From Oscillospiraceae bacterium (GTDB taxonomy: Bacteria > Bacillota_A > Clostridia > Oscillospirales > JAAYXM01): DNA of 64,000 bases. The notes beneath the pieces are model-generated. The model saw only the letters and a list, made by a program, of their open reading frames with translations, was not told where the DNA came from and did not search any database. Below, piece after piece: positions 24,781-34,623 of this stretch. The position numbers were made by a program, and so were the translations under genes. Positions within the stretch are counted from its first letter, which is position 1, and each line of letters begins with the position of its first letter. The stretch spans positions 47,419 through 111,418 of the forward strand of contig JAFXJK010000058.1 of NCBI GenBank assembly GCA_017532355.1. The letters are read 5' to 3'.

Positions 24781-25962
24781 CTATTTAAAGTAATTCATCG
24801 GGTTTGTGTGGTTTCCGTTTATGAGAATCTCAAAGTGGAGATGCGGACCCGTGGACCAACCCGTAGAGCCGACAAGACCGATGACATCGCCTTGCGCGAC
24901 CTTTGCACCCTTTGTGGTTTTAATCTTGCTCATGTGAGCATAGAGGGTACTCTTGCCGCCGCCGTGGTCGATGACGACATAGTTGCCGTATCCCTTGCTC
25001 GACCAGCCTGCAACGATGACCGTGCCTGAGTTTGCGGCGTAGATGTTGCTTCCCATACCTGCGCCGATGTCAATACCCGTATGCATGGAAGTCTTTTTCG
25101 TAATCGGGTCTTTACGCGTGCCGTAGTATGAAGTGATGTAGGTCGCCTTCGTAGGCCAGCGGAAATCACCGCCAACGTAGGCTGTGTTGTTGCTTCCGGA
25201 GCTTGCGAGGAGACGTTTGAGCTCTGCCTTTGCCTGCTCCTGCGCTCTTTCAGCTTCGTTGAACGCCTTTTCGTATTCTGCGGCTTCCTTATTAAGTGAT
25301 TTTATGAGATTGTTTGCGGAATTATACTGGCTCTGGAGAGAGTTCTGCTTTGAGACGAGCTCTTTTTTCGCTGCTGCCTGTGAGGCACGGCTCTGGTCAA
25401 GCGATGCCTTTTTTGCTTCAATGTCAGCTCTTGTTTCGGCGAGAGTGTGCATAAGCTTCTTGTCTCCCTCGACGACATCGCCAATGAGTTCTGTGCGTGT
25501 AATCATATCCGAAAAGCTGTCAGCGTCGAGGATAATGCCGAGCATAGATGCCGAGCCTTCCTCTTCCATAATACGAACGCGACGGAGGAAATCGTCCGTC
25601 TCCTGCGCCTCCTTTGCCTTTGCCGAATCAAGCTCGCTCGAGACGGTTGCGATTTCCGAATCAAGAGCCGTAATGAGCTCGTTTATGGTATCAACTTCCC
25701 TTTCGGTGACGTCAATCTGGCGGTCAAGAGCCGCTTTCTTTGTCATTGTTGACTGCTTTTTAGACTCAATCGTCTTGAGCTCTTTCTGAATCTTTGTCTT
25801 TTCATTCGCAAGCTTTGAAAGCCTTGAGTTCAGGCTTGAAACAGTATTTGCGGCATCGGCGTGAGTATTCACGACAATCTCGGAAATGAACGCAAAGACA
25901 AATGTGAACACAAGTGCGACTGCGACAAGCGCAGATATTATGCGTACGGTATTCCGTTTCAT
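24781..25962 (-). CDS. M23-family peptidoglycan hydrolase with coiled coil (EnvC/PcsB-like)
   Basis: A 393-residue secreted protein. An N-terminal hydrophobic signal/anchor is followed by a long heptad-rich coiled coil (about 38-262, 'LNSRLSKLANEKTKIQKEL' onward) and a C-terminal LytM/M23 domain with 'MHTGIDIGAG' and 'GPHLHFEI', giving His ligands for zinc. FtsEX complexes bind the coiled coil of such proteins and switch on wall cleavage at the septum; the gene follows ftsX by 12 bases, supporting that partnership. Asp in 'HTGID' and the two HLH-type histidines are intact, so it is probably active. Confidence 0.94.
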   Translation of the reverse strand: MKRNTVRIISALVAVALVFTFVFAFISEIVVNTHADAANTVSSLNSRLSKLANEKTKIQKELKTIESKKQSTMTKKAALDRQIDVTEREVDTINELITALDSEIATVSSELDSAKAKEAQETDDFLRRVRIMEEEGSASMLGIILDADSFSDMITRTELIGDVVEGDKKLMHTLAETRADIEAKKASLDQSRASQAAAKKELVSKQNSLQSQYNSANNLIKSLNKEAAEYEKAFNEAERAQEQAKAELKRLLASSGSNNTAYVGGDFRWPTKATYITSYYGTRKDPITKKTSMHTGIDIGAGMGSNIYAANSGTVIVAGWSSKGYGNYVVIDHGGGKSTLYAHMSKIKTTKGAKVAQGDVIGLVGSTGWSTGPHLHFEILINGNHTNPMNYFK

Positions 25963-25974
25963 AGCTTACGCCTC

Positions 25975-26862
25975 CTATACTTTCAGGAATTTTCTTAAGG
26001 TTATTGCACTGCCCACACCGCCGACAATGACGCCTGTTCCGAAGAAGATAGCGCAGATAAAGCCTACGCAATCCCCAAACGGGAGAGTCGGGATAAAGCT
26101 GATGCCGGAAAGTGCGCTTGCAACGATGTATTCATAGACAAACCACTGGAGAAGAAGCGCGACTGCTGCGCCTGCGATACCGATGAGAAGACCTTCAATC
26201 ACGAAGGGGAAGCGGATAAAACCGTTTGTTGCACCTATCATCTTCATTATCGCAATTTCTTCGCGACGGTTGAACATCGTGAGATTTACCGTGTTTGAAA
26301 TGATGAAAATGGAAACGAGAACGAGAATGAGAACAAGAGCAATGCAGACTATCGTCACAACGTCTCTTACCTGAACAACCTTGTCGGAAATGTCGCTTCT
26401 TGCAGAAACCTTGGCAACGCCTTCAATCTCCTTGAGGCTGTCTGCCGCCTTTTGCGTATCCTCAATGTTGTGAAGTGTAATCGTGTAGCGGTCACGGAGA
26501 GGGTTTCGTTCGTCAAGACCGTCAAGGAGCTCGCTTTCGTCACCGAAGTCCTCCTTGAAATCTTCGAGTGCTTCGGTTTTTGTCATGAACTCGACGGATG
26601 AAACCTCGGGTATTGCGAGAATATCGTCTTCAAGAGCGCGCGATTCCTCTTCCGTATAAGTGTCTTCAACAAAGGCAACAATTTTATTCTTTTCCTCTAT
26701 ATCGCCGAGAAGACGGTCGATATTGGTTGCGACGAGGGTAAAGCTGCCCATAAGGAGAAGGCAGGCCGTAATGACGCTCATTGCGGCAAAGCTCATAAGA
26801 CGATGTGTAAAAATGCTGTGAATTCCTTCACGCAAAAAGTAAGAAATATTATAAAGTCTCAT
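25975..26862 (-). CDS. ftsX: Cell-division ABC-type membrane protein FtsX
   Basis: A 295-residue FtsX. The topology is typical: an N-terminal membrane helix (about 20-45), a large extracytoplasmic domain ('TNIDRLLGDIEEKNKIVAF' to about 165) and three C-terminal helices. The MacB-type core shows 'NTVNLTMFNRREEIAIMKMIGA'. The protein transmits ATP-driven changes from FtsE to the peptidoglycan hydrolase outside. Its ATG overlaps the ftsE stop by four bases and the M23 gene follows by 12 bases. Confidence 0.96.
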   Translation of the reverse strand: MRLYNISYFLREGIHSIFTHRLMSFAAMSVITACLLLMGSFTLVATNIDRLLGDIEEKNKIVAFVEDTYTEEESRALEDDILAIPEVSSVEFMTKTEALEDFKEDFGDESELLDGLDERNPLRDRYTITLHNIEDTQKAADSLKEIEGVAKVSARSDISDKVVQVRDVVTIVCIALVLILVLVSIFIISNTVNLTMFNRREEIAIMKMIGATNGFIRFPFVIEGLLIGIAGAAVALLLQWFVYEYIVASALSGISFIPTLPFGDCVGFICAIFFGTGVIVGGVGSAITLRKFLKV

Positions 26863-27539
26863 TGTTGATAATACCCACCTGTCTTATCGCTTATAATGCG
26901 TCCGCTGTCGATAGTGATAACGCGCTTCTCAAACTCATCAACGAGCTCACGTTCGTGCGTAACGACAAGGACGGTTGTTCCGAGAGAGTTGATTCTCTCA
27001 AGGAGACTCATTATTTCAATCGACATCTTCGGGTCGAGGTTTCCCGTCGGCTCGTCAGCGATTATCATTTTAGGGTTGTTGACGATTGCGCGTGCAACTG
27101 CAACGCGCTGACGTTCGCCGCCCGAGAGCTCATTTGGCAGACTCTTTGCCTTGTGCGTGAGCCCGACAAGGTCGAGAACGTAAGGAACACGTTTTTTTAT
27201 GTGGCGCGGAGATGCGCCGACTGCGCGCATAGCAAAGGCGACGTTTTCGTAAACCGTCTTCTTGTCGATAAGGCGGAAGTCCTGGAAGACGACGCCGATG
27301 GTGCGGCGAAGCTCCGGGATTCTTGACGGCTTGATTCTGTTGAGGTTGAAGTCGTTAACAACGCCTCTGCCGGAGGTCATTTTAACTTCGCTTGTAAGTA
27401 TTTTAACGATAGTGGATTTGCCTGAACCGGAGGTTCCGACGAGAAAGACAAATTCGCCATCGTCTATTTTCAAATTTATGCCCGAGAGTGCAGGTGTTCC
27501 GTTTTCATACACCTTGCAGACATCGAGAAGCCTGACCAT
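26859..27539 (-). CDS. ftsE: Cell-division ATP-binding protein FtsE
   Basis: A 226-residue ABC ATPase with Walker A 'GTSGSGKST' (residues 34-42), Q-loop 'VFQDFRLIDKKTVYENVAF', signature 'LSGGERQRVAVARAI', Walker B 'MIIADEPTGNLD' and H-loop 'VVTHE'. FtsE with FtsX links division to wall cleavage. It overlaps ftsX and lies 27 bases after the PucR-type gene, with no separate promoter obvious, so pucR-ftsE-ftsX may be transcribed together. Confidence 0.97.
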   Translation of the reverse strand: MVRLLDVCKVYENGTPALSGINLKIDDGEFVFLVGTSGSGKSTIVKILTSEVKMTSGRGVVNDFNLNRIKPSRIPELRRTIGVVFQDFRLIDKKTVYENVAFAMRAVGASPRHIKKRVPYVLDLVGLTHKAKSLPNELSGGERQRVAVARAIVNNPKMIIADEPTGNLDPKMSIEIMSLLERINSLGTTVLVVTHERELVDEFEKRVITIDSGRIISDKTGGYYQQ

Positions 27540-27566
27540 TGGTAAACAGTCCTTTCTTTTTCTGGA

Positions 27567-28658
27567 TTAAAAAGCGGAATTCTGAGTAGATAAGTACTTC
27601 TTGACCATAAGAGCGACCTTGAAGGTGATTGCGTGGTCGAACTCGCGAAGGTCAAGCCCTGTCATTTTCTTGATTTTTTCAAGACGGTAAACGAGGGTAT
27701 TTCTGTGAACAAAAAGGTTTCGAGAGGTTTCGGAAACGTTCAAGTTGTTCTCAAAGAACTTCTGAATGGTCATAAGCGTTTCCGAATCAAGAGATTCAAG
27801 GGAATTGTCGGGGAAGACCTCGGAGAGGAACATCTCGCAGAGCGTTGTCGGAAGCTGATAGATAAGGCGGCCGATTCCGAGATTTTCGTAGCTCATAATC
27901 TCGCGCTCGGTGTCGAACATCTTGCCGACGTTAATTGCAGACTGTGCCTCCTTGTAGGAAACGGCAAGGTCCTTGAGGGTGTTTGCGACTGTACCGATGC
28001 CGATTTCTGTTTTGGTGAGAAGCTCTGATTTGAGCGTGTCGCGGATGTTTTCGGCAATCCTTATAAAGTCGCGTCCTTCCGACATAAGAGAAACCTCGTG
28101 GACAAGGACGATTTCGTTTTCACTTACGCTGATGACAAAGTCCTTCTGCTTATCGGGGAACATACTCGAGATAATGTCGATTGCAGCAGCATCACACTGC
28201 TCCGTCTGACGGATGAGGAAGACTACGTGCGGAACTTCCTGTGCCATGCGGAGCTCATTTGCTTTCATATAAATATCACCCGAAAGGATATTGTCGAGTA
28301 TAATGTTTTTCACAAAGGTAGCGCGGTCGTGCTTTTCGTCATAGTAACGCTTTGCATTACCGACGGCAAGCGCAGCCATGACGGCAAGGCTCTTTGCATA
28401 TTCGTCCTCGCCCTCGACGAAAACGACGTACTCAAAGCGTGTGCCGGGGGTGGATACGGGTTTGTATGTAACGCCGTCGAAGACGAGAAAAGAACCGATC
28501 ATTTCCTCAAGTGCGGTTACCGCATCCTCGCGGACGGTGCCCTTAAGGGAAGGGTCAGTGCAGGCGCAGACAGTGCCTTGCGTGTTGATAACGCCGACAG
28601 CTCTGTCGGTAGCCTCCTTCATCTGAAGTATTGTATTCTGAAGCATTAACCAAGCCAT
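27567..28658 (-). CDS. PucR-family transcriptional regulator
   Basis: A 363-residue protein whose last 60 residues form the PucR/CdaR-type helix-turn-helix ('NNLNVSETSRNLFVHRNTLVYRLEKI'). The middle part resembles the associated GGDEF-like/regulator domain ('LKSELLTKTEIGIGTVANTLKDLAVSYKEAQSAINVG'). The N-terminal 150 residues may sense a ligand. Members often control purine, sugar-acid or amino-acid use. Here it sits upstream of the ftsE-ftsX cluster and has its own promoter, so what it regulates is not clear from context. Confidence 0.85.
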   Translation of the reverse strand: MAWLMLQNTILQMKEATDRAVGVINTQGTVCACTDPSLKGTVREDAVTALEEMIGSFLVFDGVTYKPVSTPGTRFEYVVFVEGEDEYAKSLAVMAALAVGNAKRYYDEKHDRATFVKNIILDNILSGDIYMKANELRMAQEVPHVVFLIRQTEQCDAAAIDIISSMFPDKQKDFVISVSENEIVLVHEVSLMSEGRDFIRIAENIRDTLKSELLTKTEIGIGTVANTLKDLAVSYKEAQSAINVGKMFDTEREIMSYENLGIGRLIYQLPTTLCEMFLSEVFPDNSLESLDSETLMTIQKFFENNLNVSETSRNLFVHRNTLVYRLEKIKKMTGLDLREFDHAITFKVALMVKKYLSTQNSAF

Positions 28659-28699
28659 AGTTTAACCACCTTTAATATGAAGCAAATTTCACCTCTTAC

Positions 28700-28728
28700 A
28701 TTGTAACAAATAACTCGCCTAAAATCAA
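28700..28728 (-). promoter_or_regulatory. Sigma-A promoter for the PucR-type regulator gene
   Basis: TTGATT (28728-28723), 17 bases, TACAAT (28705-28700) on the minus strand, about 40 bases before the ATG at 28658. Confidence 0.72.
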
Positions 28729-28748
28729 TGAATTTTCTGTAAAAATAT

Positions 28749-29630
28749 CTAATTTTCACATCTGGCGGCGAGGACATCTTGTGATATTTGCCGAAGAAGT
28801 GCATCTTGTGTCGAAAACTTTATTTCATCGCGAAGAAAACGGATGAACTCGGTCTTTATCTTCTTGCCGTAGAGGTCACCGTCAAAGTCGAGAATATGCG
28901 TTTCGACGGAGATTTTGTTATCATCCGAAACTGACGGACGAACTCCGACGTTCGTAATACTTTTAAATGTCTTTCCGTCAACGGTTATCTTTGAAATATA
29001 TACACCCCGTCGCGGTGTGATTATTTCGGGAGAAAGGCTCTGGTTTGCGGTTGCAAAGCCGAGCTTTTTGCCGAGACTCTGGCCGTGAAGAACCTCGGAT
29101 ACCGTGCAGTGAGGATGTCCGAGAAGCGCGTTTGCCTGTTCGGTATCTCCGCTCTCAAGAAGCTCGCGGATGCGAGAGGAGCTTACCTCTGCACCGTCAT
29201 AGGTCACTTCATCTATTATGTCGCAACCAAGCCCGTGCTCTGCACAAAGCTTTTTGAGCTTTTCTGAATCGCCCAGGCCACCGCGACCGAAGCGGAAATC
29301 GTATCCTGCTATAACATGTGCGGCATTTAGCTCGGAAAGGAGGATTTTTTCGAAAAATTCCTCACAGGGAAGTGCGGCATATTCGGGAGTAAAATCTTTT
29401 ATAACGATATCCGAAATACCGTAAAGCTCCGAAATGAGTGATGCCCTTTCCTCTGCAGAGTTTATGAGAGAAACGCTTTTTCCGGAAAGCACAGAAGACG
29501 GGTGATTTGAATATGTCATGACACACGGCGAAAGGGAAGAGGCCTCGGAAATCTCTTTTGTCCGTCGAAGAAGCGCACCGTGTCCGATATGAACGCCGTC
29601 AAAAAAACCGAGAGCAACTGCTCTTTTCAT
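28749..29630 (-). CDS. ribF: Bifunctional riboflavin kinase/FAD synthetase
   Basis: A 293-residue RibF. The N-terminal adenylyltransferase domain carries the nucleotidyltransferase motif 'GFFDGVHIGHGALL' and 'DFTPEYAALPCEEFFEK'. The C-terminal flavokinase domain has 'GFATANQSLSPEIITPRRGVY', 'NVGVRPSV' and 'VETHILDFDGDLYG'. It makes FMN and then FAD. It ends the rimP-nusA-infB run, three bases after truB, as in many Bacillota. Confidence 0.96.
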   Translation of the reverse strand: MKRAVALGFFDGVHIGHGALLRRTKEISEASSLSPCVMTYSNHPSSVLSGKSVSLINSAEERASLISELYGISDIVIKDFTPEYAALPCEEFFEKILLSELNAAHVIAGYDFRFGRGGLGDSEKLKKLCAEHGLGCDIIDEVTYDGAEVSSSRIRELLESGDTEQANALLGHPHCTVSEVLHGQSLGKKLGFATANQSLSPEIITPRRGVYISKITVDGKTFKSITNVGVRPSVSDDNKISVETHILDFDGDLYGKKIKTEFIRFLRDEIKFSTQDALLRQISQDVLAARCEN

Positions 29631-29633
29631 ATC

Positions 29634-30491
29634 TTAATCCACCTCGAAAAAACTTTTTACGGTATGAAGCTCGCCGCGGCTTCCTCCGCGCGCAAGCATA
29701 AGAAATTCGCCATTTTCAGAATATACGCGGTAGAGCTTGCCGTCTTCTGCCGTTGACGGAACATCCGCACCGTTGCGGCACTTTTTCTCACCACCGGCAT
29801 CTACCGTAACTGCCTCGTATTCCGAGAACATAAAATCAAGCGGAGTGACTGAAGGAGAGCTTTCAATCTCCTCAATCGTGCGAGCATCGGAGATTTCAAA
29901 AATGCCCGACTTTGTTCTGCGTAGGCTCGTCATAACAGCTCCGCAACCGAGCTTTTTGCCGATGTCGTCAATAAGCGAGCGGATGTATGTACCCTTTGAA
30001 CACGCGACGTAGATTTCGTACTCGTTCCCACCGAGAGCCTTCGGGGAAATTTCCGTAATTTCAATTTCGCGTGAAGCCCTCTCAATCTCCTTGCCCTCGC
30101 GGGCAAGCTTATAAAGCGCAACGCCTCCGACCTTTATTGCGGAGTACATAGGCGGAGTCTGGCGGCTCTTTCCGAGAAAAGAGCGGCAAACGTCAAAAAC
30201 CTCCGTCTCCAAAAAGCTTACCTCCTGCTCGGAGAGAACCTCGCCCGTAATGTCTAGTGTGTCGGTGGTGATACCGAGGCGGAAGGTGGCAATATATGCC
30301 TTTTCATCACAGAGCGCGAATTCGCACGCACGCGTTGCACGACCTATGAAAACAGGCAAAACACCTGTTGCGAGTGGGTCGAGCGTTCCCGAATGACCGA
30401 CGCGGCGCGTTTTGAAAATTCGTCGCATACGTGAAACAACATCGTGCGAAGTGAGCCCCGAGGGCTTGTCAACAATTACAATTCCGTTCAT
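29634..30491 (-). CDS. truB: tRNA pseudouridine-55 synthase
   Basis: A 285-residue TruB, which makes pseudouridine 55 in the tRNA T-loop. The start 'MNGIVIVDKPSGLTSHDVV' and the catalytic region 'GHSGTLDPLATGVLPV' (catalytic Asp in TLDP, about 33-48) are exact family features; 'CSKGTYIRSLIDDIG' and a C-terminal RNA-binding domain follow. It lies 56 bases after the rbfA-nrnA gene. With TrmFO it covers two T-loop modifications within the window. Confidence 0.97.
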   Translation of the reverse strand: MNGIVIVDKPSGLTSHDVVSRMRRIFKTRRVGHSGTLDPLATGVLPVFIGRATRACEFALCDEKAYIATFRLGITTDTLDITGEVLSEQEVSFLETEVFDVCRSFLGKSRQTPPMYSAIKVGGVALYKLAREGKEIERASREIEITEISPKALGGNEYEIYVACSKGTYIRSLIDDIGKKLGCGAVMTSLRRTKSGIFEISDARTIEEIESSPSVTPLDFMFSEYEAVTVDAGGEKKCRNGADVPSTAEDGKLYRVYSENGEFLMLARGGSRGELHTVKSFFEVD

Positions 30492-30547
30492 TTACTAACC
30501 TCTTTGAAAACAGAGTTTGCGGAACACAGACGTGTTCCGCAAGCCGA

Positions 30548-31852
30548 TTAGAATAAGTCAAGTTCTTCGATTTTAGCAATAATACGCTCTTCTGCGCTGT
30601 CAATATCGCAGTCCATAGTGCAGCCTGCCGCACCGTCGTGACCGCCGCCGCCAAAGAGAGCGCAAATATCCGCACAGCTTATCTTGCCGTCCGAGCGGAG
30701 AGAAAGCTTTATAGCTCCGTCACGTTCGTGAAGATAAATACCGAGCTCGACACCCTTTGCAACGCGTGCAAGGGCAGAAATGCTGTCGGTATCATCGCTT
30801 GTTGCACCGTGTCGCGAAACCATCTCTTCCGTCATCTTTATAACGGAAACGCGGCCGTCAAAATACATTTTGAGCCCTGAGAGAATTTCAGCCTCGAGCG
30901 AAATGCGGCTCGGAGATTTTTCAACAAAGAACTCGCGGTTGATGCCTGCAAAGTCCGCGCCGAGAGCGATGAGCTCAGCCGCCGCCTTGTGGCTTTCGGG
31001 CGTAGTATTTCCGTGGAGAAATCTTCCTGTATCGGTGGATATGGCAAGGTAGAGAGCATCTGCGATCTTCTTTGTAACTTTAGCGCCGAGAGCGCGGATT
31101 ACGTCAAAGATAATCTCGCCGCAAGCTGCAGCTTCGGGGATAACGCATTCCTTGCCTGCAAAGGAACTATGGGTGACGTGGTGGTCAATCGCAAGCTCAA
31201 TTCTGTCTGCAAATTCCTCGCAGGAAGAGGGAAGAAGCTTTGCATCCGCGACATCGACCGCGATTATGCAGGACGGAGAGAAATCCTCCGTTGCAAAATA
31301 CGGCTTTACGCGACGGCGAAGCTTTTCGGATAAGTCGGGGTTTTCGAAAACATACGCGCGCTTGCCTATGGAATTAAGTGCAAGGCAAAGCGCGGCGGCG
31401 CTTCCAACCGTGTCGCCGTCGGGACTTTTATGAGTTAAGATGAGGATGTCGTCGCGCGTTTTGAGAAACTCTGCCGCAGTTTCGGGGGTGAGCTTTTTCT
31501 TCTCACGGTCGCGGCGCGAAACAGTCTCGATGAGCTCCATGATATGAGTTCCCGAGACGATGGAATCGTCATTTATGAAGGTGAGCTCGGGAGTATGGCG
31601 AAGCTTAAGGGCGCGCGCAGCTTCGCGGCGGAGATAGCCGCTTGCGGCGCGAAGACCCTTTATGCAGTCGCGGCGTTTTTCTTCGTCGCCGAGCGCGCTG
31701 ACATATACCTTTGCACTTCCGAGGTCCGGGGCACATTCAACGCGAACAATGCTGACAAGCCCCGAAACTCTCGGGTCGCGGACGGTACGGATAAGCTCTG
31801 AAAGGGTTTTCATAAGCTCATCATTTACTCGCCCCATTCGAACACTTCCCAT
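30548..31852 (-). CDS. RbfA-NrnA fusion: ribosome-binding factor A plus DHH/DHHA1 phosphoesterase
   Basis: A single 434-residue frame joins two proteins that are normally separate neighbours. Residues 1-112 are RbfA, the 30S maturation factor (KH-like fold, 'RVNDELMKTLSELIRTVRDPR', 'TPELTFINDDSI'). Residues about 128-434 are a DHH/DHHA1 phosphoesterase of the NrnA type, which degrades nanoRNA and dephosphorylates pAp: 'HKSPDGD' (141-147), 'AVDVAD' (199-204), 'DHH' (223-225) and the DHHA1 'GGGGHDGAAG' near the end. A charged linker ('SRRDREKKKLTPETA') separates them. The start ATG has AGGAG six bases upstream; there is no stop between the parts. Both lie in the infB operon. Confidence 0.92.
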   Translation of the reverse strand: MGSVRMGRVNDELMKTLSELIRTVRDPRVSGLVSIVRVECAPDLGSAKVYVSALGDEEKRRDCIKGLRAASGYLRREAARALKLRHTPELTFINDDSIVSGTHIMELIETVSRRDREKKKLTPETAAEFLKTRDDILILTHKSPDGDTVGSAAALCLALNSIGKRAYVFENPDLSEKLRRRVKPYFATEDFSPSCIIAVDVADAKLLPSSCEEFADRIELAIDHHVTHSSFAGKECVIPEAAACGEIIFDVIRALGAKVTKKIADALYLAISTDTGRFLHGNTTPESHKAAAELIALGADFAGINREFFVEKSPSRISLEAEILSGLKMYFDGRVSVIKMTEEMVSRHGATSDDTDSISALARVAKGVELGIYLHERDGAIKLSLRSDGKISCADICALFGGGGHDGAAGCTMDCDIDSAEERIIAKIEELDLF

Positions 31853-31866
31853 AAGTGTCTCCTTTC

Positions 31867-34200
31867 TTATGCCTTGACTTCGATCATCTCGTACGCCTCG
31901 ATGACGTCGCCTTCCTTAATATCATTATAGTTTTCAACAGAAAGACCGCATTCGTATCCTGAAGCAACTTCCTTTGCATCGTCCTTGAATCTCTTGAGGG
32001 AAGCAAGAGCACCCTCGAAGATAACGATGTTGTCGCGGATAACGCGGACCTTTGAGCTTCTTGTAATCTTACCGTCAGTAACGTGGCATCCTGCGATTGT
32101 TCCGACCTTGGAAACCTTGAAGGTCTGGCGGATTTCCGCATGGCCGAGGACTTCCTCGCGATATGTCGGAGCAAGAAGACCCTTCATAGCGGCCTCGATT
32201 TCCTCGATGCAGTCATAGATTATGCGGTAAAGACGGATGTCTGTGCCGTTTGCTGCAGCGCTGTCGCGAGCACCCGAGTCGGGGCGGACGTTAAAGCCGA
32301 CGACGATAGCGTTTGATGCGGATGCGAGAAGAATATCCGACTCGTTGATACCGCCGACGCCTGCGTGGATAACGCGGACACGGACCTCGTCATTTGAAAG
32401 CTTTTCGAGAGAAGCCTTGACAGCTTCGGCGGAGCCCTTAACGTCAGCCTTGACGATGATGGGAAGCTCCTTGATTTCGCCCTGCTGAATCTGGTCGAAG
32501 AGGTCTTCAAGTGAAACCTTCTTAGCGGTAGATTTGTTGAGCTCGTCTTTTTCTGTCTGTTTGCGCTGTTCTACGAGCTCACGAGCCATGCGCTCGTCGT
32601 CAACTGCATAGAAGATGTCGCCTGCGTTCGGAACCTCGGAAAGACCGATAACCTCGACAGGAACTGACGGGCCTGCGCTCTTTATCTTTCTGCCCTTATC
32701 GTCGGTCATAGCGCGGATATGTCCGACCGATGTGCCTGCGATGATTACGTCGCCTGCGTTAAGCGTACCGTTTGAAACGAGAAGCGTTGCAACAGAACCG
32801 CGGCCGCGGTCGAGCTTTGCTTCAACTACCGTACCCTTAGCGCTGCGGTTCGGGTTAGCCTTGAGCTCAAGCATATCAGCTGTGAGGATAACCATTTCGA
32901 GAAGGTCGTCAATACCCTGACCGAGCTTTGCGGAAATCGGGCAGACGATGGTGCTTCCGCCCCATTCCTCTGCAACGAGCTCGTGCTCTGTGAGCTGCTG
33001 CTTGATGCGGTCGGGGTTTGCACCCTCTGCGTCCATCTTGTTGATTGCAACAACAATCGGAACGCCTGCAGCCTTTGCGTGGTTTATAGCTTCGATTGTC
33101 TGCGGCATGATACCGTCGTCCGCCGCGACAACGAGGATAACAACGTCTGTAACCTGAGCACCGCGGGCGCGCATTGATGTAAACGCTTCGTGTCCCGGGG
33201 TATCGAGGAAGGTAATCTTCCTTCCGTTTATGTCAACGCGGTAAGCACCGATATGCTGTGTGATACCGCCTGCCTCGCCTGATACGACGTTTGTCTTTCT
33301 GACAGCGTCAAGGAGAGAGGTTTTACCGTGGTCAACGTGGCCCATAACTACAACGACAGGGTCGCGTCCTACGAGGTCCTCCTCGCGGTCCTCACTCTCG
33401 TCGATAAGTCTGTCTTCGATGGTTATGATGACTTCCTTTTCAACCTTCGCGCCCATTTCAAGAGCAACGATAGCCGCTGTGTCATAGTCGATGATATCCG
33501 AAACCGATGCCATAACGCCGAGCTTGATAAGCTGCTTTACGACGTCTGCACCTGTTCTCTTCATTCGTGAAGCGAGCTCGCCGACGGAAATCTCGTCAGG
33601 AATCATGACGGTAACCTGCGGCTTCTTCTGAACCTGAGCCTCAAGCTTCTTCATCTTCTCCTGCTCTTCCTGGCGGCGCTTGTTTCCAAAGTTCTGCTGC
33701 TTGCGGTCGGGAGACTTCTTTATCTTCTGCTTCATTGCGCCCATATCCCTGACGTTATCGGGGACAAGGTTATCAACGCGGTCATCGTACTTTGAAAGGT
33801 CAACCGAGCCGCCGCGCGTGTCGATAACGTGCGTCTGAACGCCTTTCTTTGTGGTGACGGATGCTCCGCCGTCGGCAACAGCTTCCTTTGCAGGCTTCTT
33901 TTCTGTAACAGGAGCCTTTTCGGAAGCTTTCGGAGAAGCTTTCTTCTCCTCTTTCTTTTCGGGAACCGGTTCTGCCTTCGGCTCCTCGTGGTATACGTCT
34001 GCCATAAGTGTCTCAAAGCTCTCTACCTGGTTCTCTGCGGTGAGAACGTTGAAGAGGATGTTGAGCTCCTCATCGGTAAGAGCCTGCATATTTGACTTGG
34101 GTGCTGTTGTGTATTTTGTGAGAATTTCAGAAACTGCCTTTGCAGTAATCTCAAAATCCTTTGCAAAATCTCTGATTTTATATTTCTGTGCACTGCTCAT
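31867..34200 (-). CDS. infB: Translation initiation factor IF-2
   Basis: A 777-residue IF-2, counting from ATG 34200, which has GGAGGT ten bases upstream. The frame opens at GTG 34212, but that codon lies within the ribosome site. It has an N-terminal domain ('[18 protein letters not shown]'), a variable Lys/Glu/Pro-rich linker, the second N-domain ('[20 protein letters not shown]'), then the GTPase with '[15 protein letters not shown]', 'DTPGHEAF' and 'AINKMD', and the EF-Tu-like and fMet-tRNA-binding domains. It places initiator tRNA on the 30S subunit. Confidence 0.97.
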   Translation of the reverse strand: MSSAQKYKIRDFAKDFEITAKAVSEILTKYTTAPKSNMQALTDEELNILFNVLTAENQVESFETLMADVYHEEPKAEPVPEKKEEKKASPKASEKAPVTEKKPAKEAVADGGASVTTKKGVQTHVIDTRGGSVDLSKYDDRVDNLVPDNVRDMGAMKQKIKKSPDRKQQNFGNKRRQEEQEKMKKLEAQVQKKPQVTVMIPDEISVGELASRMKRTGADVVKQLIKLGVMASVSDIIDYDTAAIVALEMGAKVEKEVIITIEDRLIDESEDREEDLVGRDPVVVVMGHVDHGKTSLLDAVRKTNVVSGEAGGITQHIGAYRVDINGRKITFLDTPGHEAFTSMRARGAQVTDVVILVVAADDGIMPQTIEAINHAKAAGVPIVVAINKMDAEGANPDRIKQQLTEHELVAEEWGGSTIVCPISAKLGQGIDDLLEMVILTADMLELKANPNRSAKGTVVEAKLDRGRGSVATLLVSNGTLNAGDVIIAGTSVGHIRAMTDDKGRKIKSAGPSVPVEVIGLSEVPNAGDIFYAVDDERMARELVEQRKQTEKDELNKSTAKKVSLEDLFDQIQQGEIKELPIIVKADVKGSAEAVKASLEKLSNDEVRVRVIHAGVGGINESDILLASASNAIVVGFNVRPDSGARDSAAANGTDIRLYRIIYDCIEEIEAAMKGLLAPTYREEVLGHAEIRQTFKVSKVGTIAGCHVTDGKITRSSKVRVIRDNIVIFEGALASLKRFKDDAKEVASGYECGLSVENYNDIKEGDVIEAYEMIEVKA

Positions 34201-34230
34201 ACAGTTGTCCACCTCCGTTTGAATTCGTGT

Positions 34231-34623
34231 TTACTTTTTGCTCTTTGTTTTTTTGCGAGAACGGACTCTTGCAGCCTTCTTTTCGAGTGTGGGAAGAAGG
34301 GCTTTTGCACATTCGTTTTCATCGGCAAGTTTTTTTATGATTGCCGCCGAAAAGCCCGTATCGCAAATCGCAACAACGGCACACGGCCGTTTTCCGAGCG
34401 CGTTTCCGAGTTCCTCGCGCGTTTCCGTTACCGTAATGCAGGGAAGCCCTGCGCTCTCTGCGATAAACTCAAAAGTTTCGCGGGTTCTGTCTGATGCGTC
34501 ACCTGCGATGAGAAGGGTCCGCGCGAGCCCGTGGCTGCAGGCTGACCTTGAAGCCTCATCGCCTGTTTCTATCTTGCCGGCGCGTCTGGCAAGTCCGAGA
34601 AGAGATATATAAGGACTATTCAT
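34231..34623 (-). CDS. L7Ae/L30e-family RNA-binding protein (YlxQ)
   Basis: A 130-residue protein of the L7Ae fold with 'YISLLGLARRAGKIETG' at its start, a 'LLIAGDASDRTRE' strand-turn, a 'LGNALGKRPCAVVAI' segment and a very basic C-terminus ending in a KSKK-type tail. YlxQ-type proteins bind kink-turn RNA. I chose ATG 34623, eight bases downstream of GGAGG; the longer frame to 34650 overlaps ylxR more and lacks a site. Its start overlaps the end of ylxR by eight bases, the classical order nusA-ylxR-ylxQ-infB. Confidence 0.9.
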   Translation of the reverse strand: MNSPYISLLGLARRAGKIETGDEASRSACSHGLARTLLIAGDASDRTRETFEFIAESAGLPCITVTETREELGNALGKRPCAVVAICDTGFSAAIIKKLADENECAKALLPTLEKKAARVRSRKKTKSKK

